Assembly (NCBI GenBank): GCA_018660965.1
Contig: JABJJH010000581.1
Location: 1-7,312, forward strand
Reading direction: 5' to 3'
Length of the DNA: 7,312 nt
Origin: Rhodospirillaceae bacterium
GTDB lineage: Bacteria > Pseudomonadota > Alphaproteobacteria > UBA8366 > GCA-2717185
Below the pieces are notes generated by a model, which was given only the letters and a program-made list of their open reading frames with translations, searched no databases and had not been told where the DNA came from. The translations under genes and the position numbers were made by a program. Numbering within the stretch: position 1 is the first letter of the stretch; each line of letters begins with the position of its first letter. Below are positions 5,665 to 7,312 of the stretch, piece by piece.

Positions 5665-5678
5665 AATTGGCGCCAATT
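5665..5678. repeat. Perfect 14-base palindrome in a convergent intergenic region
   Basis: AATTGGCGCCAATT reads identically on both strands. It lies between the ends of the PEP-CTERM gene (5583) and the dioxygenase gene (5743). As RNA it could form only a short hairpin and no clear T-tract follows, so it is a poor intrinsic terminator. A protein-binding site is an alternative. The rest of 5584-5742 shows only a weak GCGCG...CGCGC stem (5638-5657). Confidence 0.55.
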
Positions 5679-5742
5679 TATGTTAATTCGCTGAGCCATA
5701 AGAGAAATTTGACCGCTCGGGTTTGATGCTCACCCCTAAAGC

Positions 5743-6600
5743 TTATTGTGACGGCTTGCCGCCTTCTATGGTGACGCGGTGCATGGAGCGGCGTTGGCCG
5801 GGGTAGTCGTTCAGCGCGTAGTGTTGAACGCAGCGATTGTCCCAGAACGCGACGGAATTTTTCTCCCACCGGAACCGGCAGGTGAATTCCGGTTTTTGCG
5901 AATGCGCGTACAGATATTCCAGCAACGGTCGGCTTTCCGCGTCGGTCATGTCGGTGAAACGCTGCGTGAACGGTCGGTTGACGTAGAGCAGCTTGCGGCC
6001 GGTTTCCGGGTGCGTGCACACGACGGGGTGTTCGCTGGCGATGTTGGGGCCGCCGTTCGAATCCTCACGTAATTTCGTGGAGCGGGTCTCGTTGCGTTTG
6101 CGCGCGCTGTCCGGGTCGCTCAACGTGTCGTCGCTGTGGGTCGCCGTCATCGCGCCCAGCATGTCCTTCATGCCGTCCGACAGGGTTTCATAGGCCAGAT
6201 ACTGGCTGGCGAACATGGTGTCGCCGCCCACGTCGGGCACTTCCAGCGCATACAGGATGGATCCCATCACCGGTTTGGGAAAGAACGTCACGTCGGCGTG
6301 CCACACGCCGCCGATATTGTTGGCGTCGGACGGTTCCTTTAACACCGGCAGGATTTCCGGGTGCCCGTCGAGCGGAAAATATTGCGGATGGATGTTCAAC
6401 TCCCCGAAGCGCCGTCCGAAATCCTTGTGCTGATCCGGCGTCATGTGCTGGTCGCGAAAGAAGATGACCTGATGTTGCAGGTAGGCGTCGTGGATTTCAC
6501 CAAAGGTTTCGTCGTCCATCGGTTGGCCCAGATCGACCCCGTGAATTTCCGCGCCCAGCGCGCCCGCGACCGGTTGAACGTCGATATGTGCGTATTCCAT
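5743..6600 (-). CDS. TauD/TfdA-family 2-oxoglutarate-dependent dioxygenase
   Basis: A 285-residue Fe(II)/2-oxoglutarate dioxygenase, the usual length for TauD relatives. The start at 6600 rather than 6738 is set by AGGAG eight bases upstream and by MEYAHIDVQPVAGALGAEI opening the conserved N-terminal fold; the extra upstream codons are Arg-rich noncoding sequence. The iron ligands are H101 and D103 in WHADVTFF, and H260 in NRCVQHYA. R271 is the 2-oxoglutarate-binding arginine, eleven residues after the distal His as in TauD (H255/R266). H71 and R275 lie near the positions of TauD's sulfonate-contacting H70 and R270 (from memory), so an organosulfonate or related anion is possible but not shown. 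The enzyme would hydroxylate its substrate while converting 2-oxoglutarate to succinate and CO2 in the cytoplasm. It is divergent from a second dioxygenase gene. Confidence 0.94.
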   Translation of the reverse strand: MEYAHIDVQPVAGALGAEIHGVDLGQPMDDETFGEIHDAYLQHQVIFFRDQHMTPDQHKDFGRRFGELNIHPQYFPLDGHPEILPVLKEPSDANNIGGVWHADVTFFPKPVMGSILYALEVPDVGGDTMFASQYLAYETLSDGMKDMLGAMTATHSDDTLSDPDSARKRNETRSTKLREDSNGGPNIASEHPVVCTHPETGRKLLYVNRPFTQRFTDMTDAESRPLLEYLYAHSQKPEFTCRFRWEKNSVAFWDNRCVQHYALNDYPGQRRSMHRVTIEGGKPSQ

Positions 6601-6677
6601 GGCGTCATCTCCTGTGCCTGCCCATTGCTGCTGCCTGTTGCGGCTCGGCGCAATGCTGGCGCCTTCAGCGCGACTGC

Positions 6678-6715
6678 GCAAGCTTGCCCCGCGCCATTGC
6701 ACCCGCGCCATTGCA
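6678..6715. repeat. Palindrome and 14-base tandem duplication between the dioxygenase genes
   Basis: A perfect 10-base palindrome GCAAGCTTGC (6678-6687) is followed directly by two identical 14-base copies of CCCGCGCCATTGCA (6688-6701 and 6702-6715). The block lies in the middle of the 171-base divergent region, where a shared operator is expected. A weak plus-strand promoter, TTGCAT (6711-6716) and TACCAT (6733-6738) with 16-base spacing, overlaps the second copy. The repeats are seen directly; the regulatory role is inferred. Confidence 0.55.
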
Positions 6716-6771
6716 TACGTCCGGGCATGTTGTACCATCGCTGGATACTGAAATTTTGGGGGAGAAGCATC

Positions 6772-7312
6772 ATGCCCGGCATCGACGTCACACCCTTAAC
6801 CTTGCACATTGGCGCGGAAATCAGCGGCGTCGATCTGTCCAAGCCATTGTCACCGGACATTGTCGCCGAAATCCGCGCGGCGTTCCTGATGTGGAAGGTG
6901 GTGTTCTTTCGCGATCAGAACCTCGATCACGCCCAGCATGTCGCGATGGCGCGCGCCTTCGGCGATCCGACCATCGGTCATGCGGTGTTTGGCCATGTGG
7001 ACGGCTTTCCGGAAGTGTATTCGGTCGCCAAGACGCGCACCGCCAACCAGTTCCGCGAGCAGAAAATGGTGACGAGCTGGACCGGCTGGCACGCCGACAT
7101 CACCGCCGCCGTCAATCCGCCCATGGCGTCCATTCTGCGCGGCGTCACGATCCCGCCCTTTGGCGGCGATACGCTGTGGAGCAATCTGGCCGCCGCCTAT
7201 ACCGGCCTGTCCGACACCATGCGCGCCATCGTGGATGATTTGCGCGGGGTGCATGTATTCGGGTCGAACGACGGCGTGCGGACGACCAGCGAATACGACA
7301 AGACGCTGGATC
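6772..7312 (+). CDS. TauD/TfdA-family dioxygenase, N-terminal part (runs off the window)
   Basis: The open frame from the ATG at 6772 reaches the window end after 180 codons with no stop, so the C-terminal third is missing. The start is supported by GGGGGAG seven bases upstream and by MPGIDVTPLTLHIGAEISG, which matches the N-terminus of the family. VFFRDQ at 44-49 and the iron-binding H107-x-D109 in GWHADITA are present; the distal His and the 2-oxoglutarate-binding Arg would lie beyond the edge. P-F-G-G-D-T-L-W-S-N after the HxD is also typical. It is a distant paralogue of the divergent gene: they share GAEI-x-GVDL and V-I/V-FFRDQ but differ around the active site (WHADITAAV against WHADVTFFP), so the substrates probably differ. 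The substrate is not predictable. Confidence 0.93.
   Translation, partial: MPGIDVTPLTLHIGAEISGVDLSKPLSPDIVAEIRAAFLMWKVVFFRDQNLDHAQHVAMARAFGDPTIGHAVFGHVDGFPEVYSVAKTRTANQFREQKMVTSWTGWHADITAAVNPPMASILRGVTIPPFGGDTLWSNLAAAYTGLSDTMRAIVDDLRGVHVFGSNDGVRTTSEYDKTLD

Overview
The window reads as GC-rich proteobacterial chromosome, most likely from an alphaproteobacterium (inference: strong G/C third-position bias, GGAG-type ribosome binding sites, a FixK/FNR-type box, and a CoA-linked and oxygenase-rich gene mix). I see no integrase, transposase, CRISPR array, phage gene, tRNA or rRNA. The gene set looks like an accessory catabolic neighbourhood of soluble cytoplasmic enzymes, with one secreted protein of different composition inserted among them.

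Left part (1-3608): the C-terminal end of an enoyl-CoA hydratase-like protein (+) converges on a two-gene minus-strand operon. That operon encodes a bacterial cytochrome P450 and, 27 bases downstream, a FlK-type hotdog thioesterase. A compact 137-base divergent promoter region separates the P450 from a plus-strand DyP-type (YfeX-like) heme peroxidase. The peroxidase ends 6 bases from the end of a convergent DsbA-fold gene of the 2-hydroxychromene-2-carboxylate isomerase/kappa-GST family.

Middle part (3609-5742): upstream of the isomerase-like gene on the minus strand is an SDR dehydrogenase resembling the (3R)-hydroxyacyl-CoA dehydrogenase domain of MFE-2/HSD17B4. The two are separated by a clear rho-independent terminator and a 16-base tandem repeat. 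A 373-base gene-free region follows. It ends in a well-formed promoter for a PEP-CTERM secreted protein (+), with a 9/10 match to the FNR/FixK box placed at about -41.5.

Right part (5743-7312): two divergent TauD/TfdA-family 2-oxoglutarate dioxygenases, the right one cut by the window edge. They share a 171-base intergenic region carrying a perfect 14-base tandem duplication and an adjacent palindrome.

How they may work together (inference): the P450, dioxygenases, SDR, isomerase-like protein, hydratase and thioesterase fit oxidative attack on an organic substrate followed by CoA-linked beta-oxidation-type steps. No substrate can be named from sequence. The PEP-CTERM gene appears functionally separate and probably responds to oxygen or redox state. 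No complete new system is evident. The most notable signals are regulatory: the FNR-type promoter, the operator-like repeats in both divergent regions, and the terminator-plus-repeat between the SDR and the isomerase-like gene.
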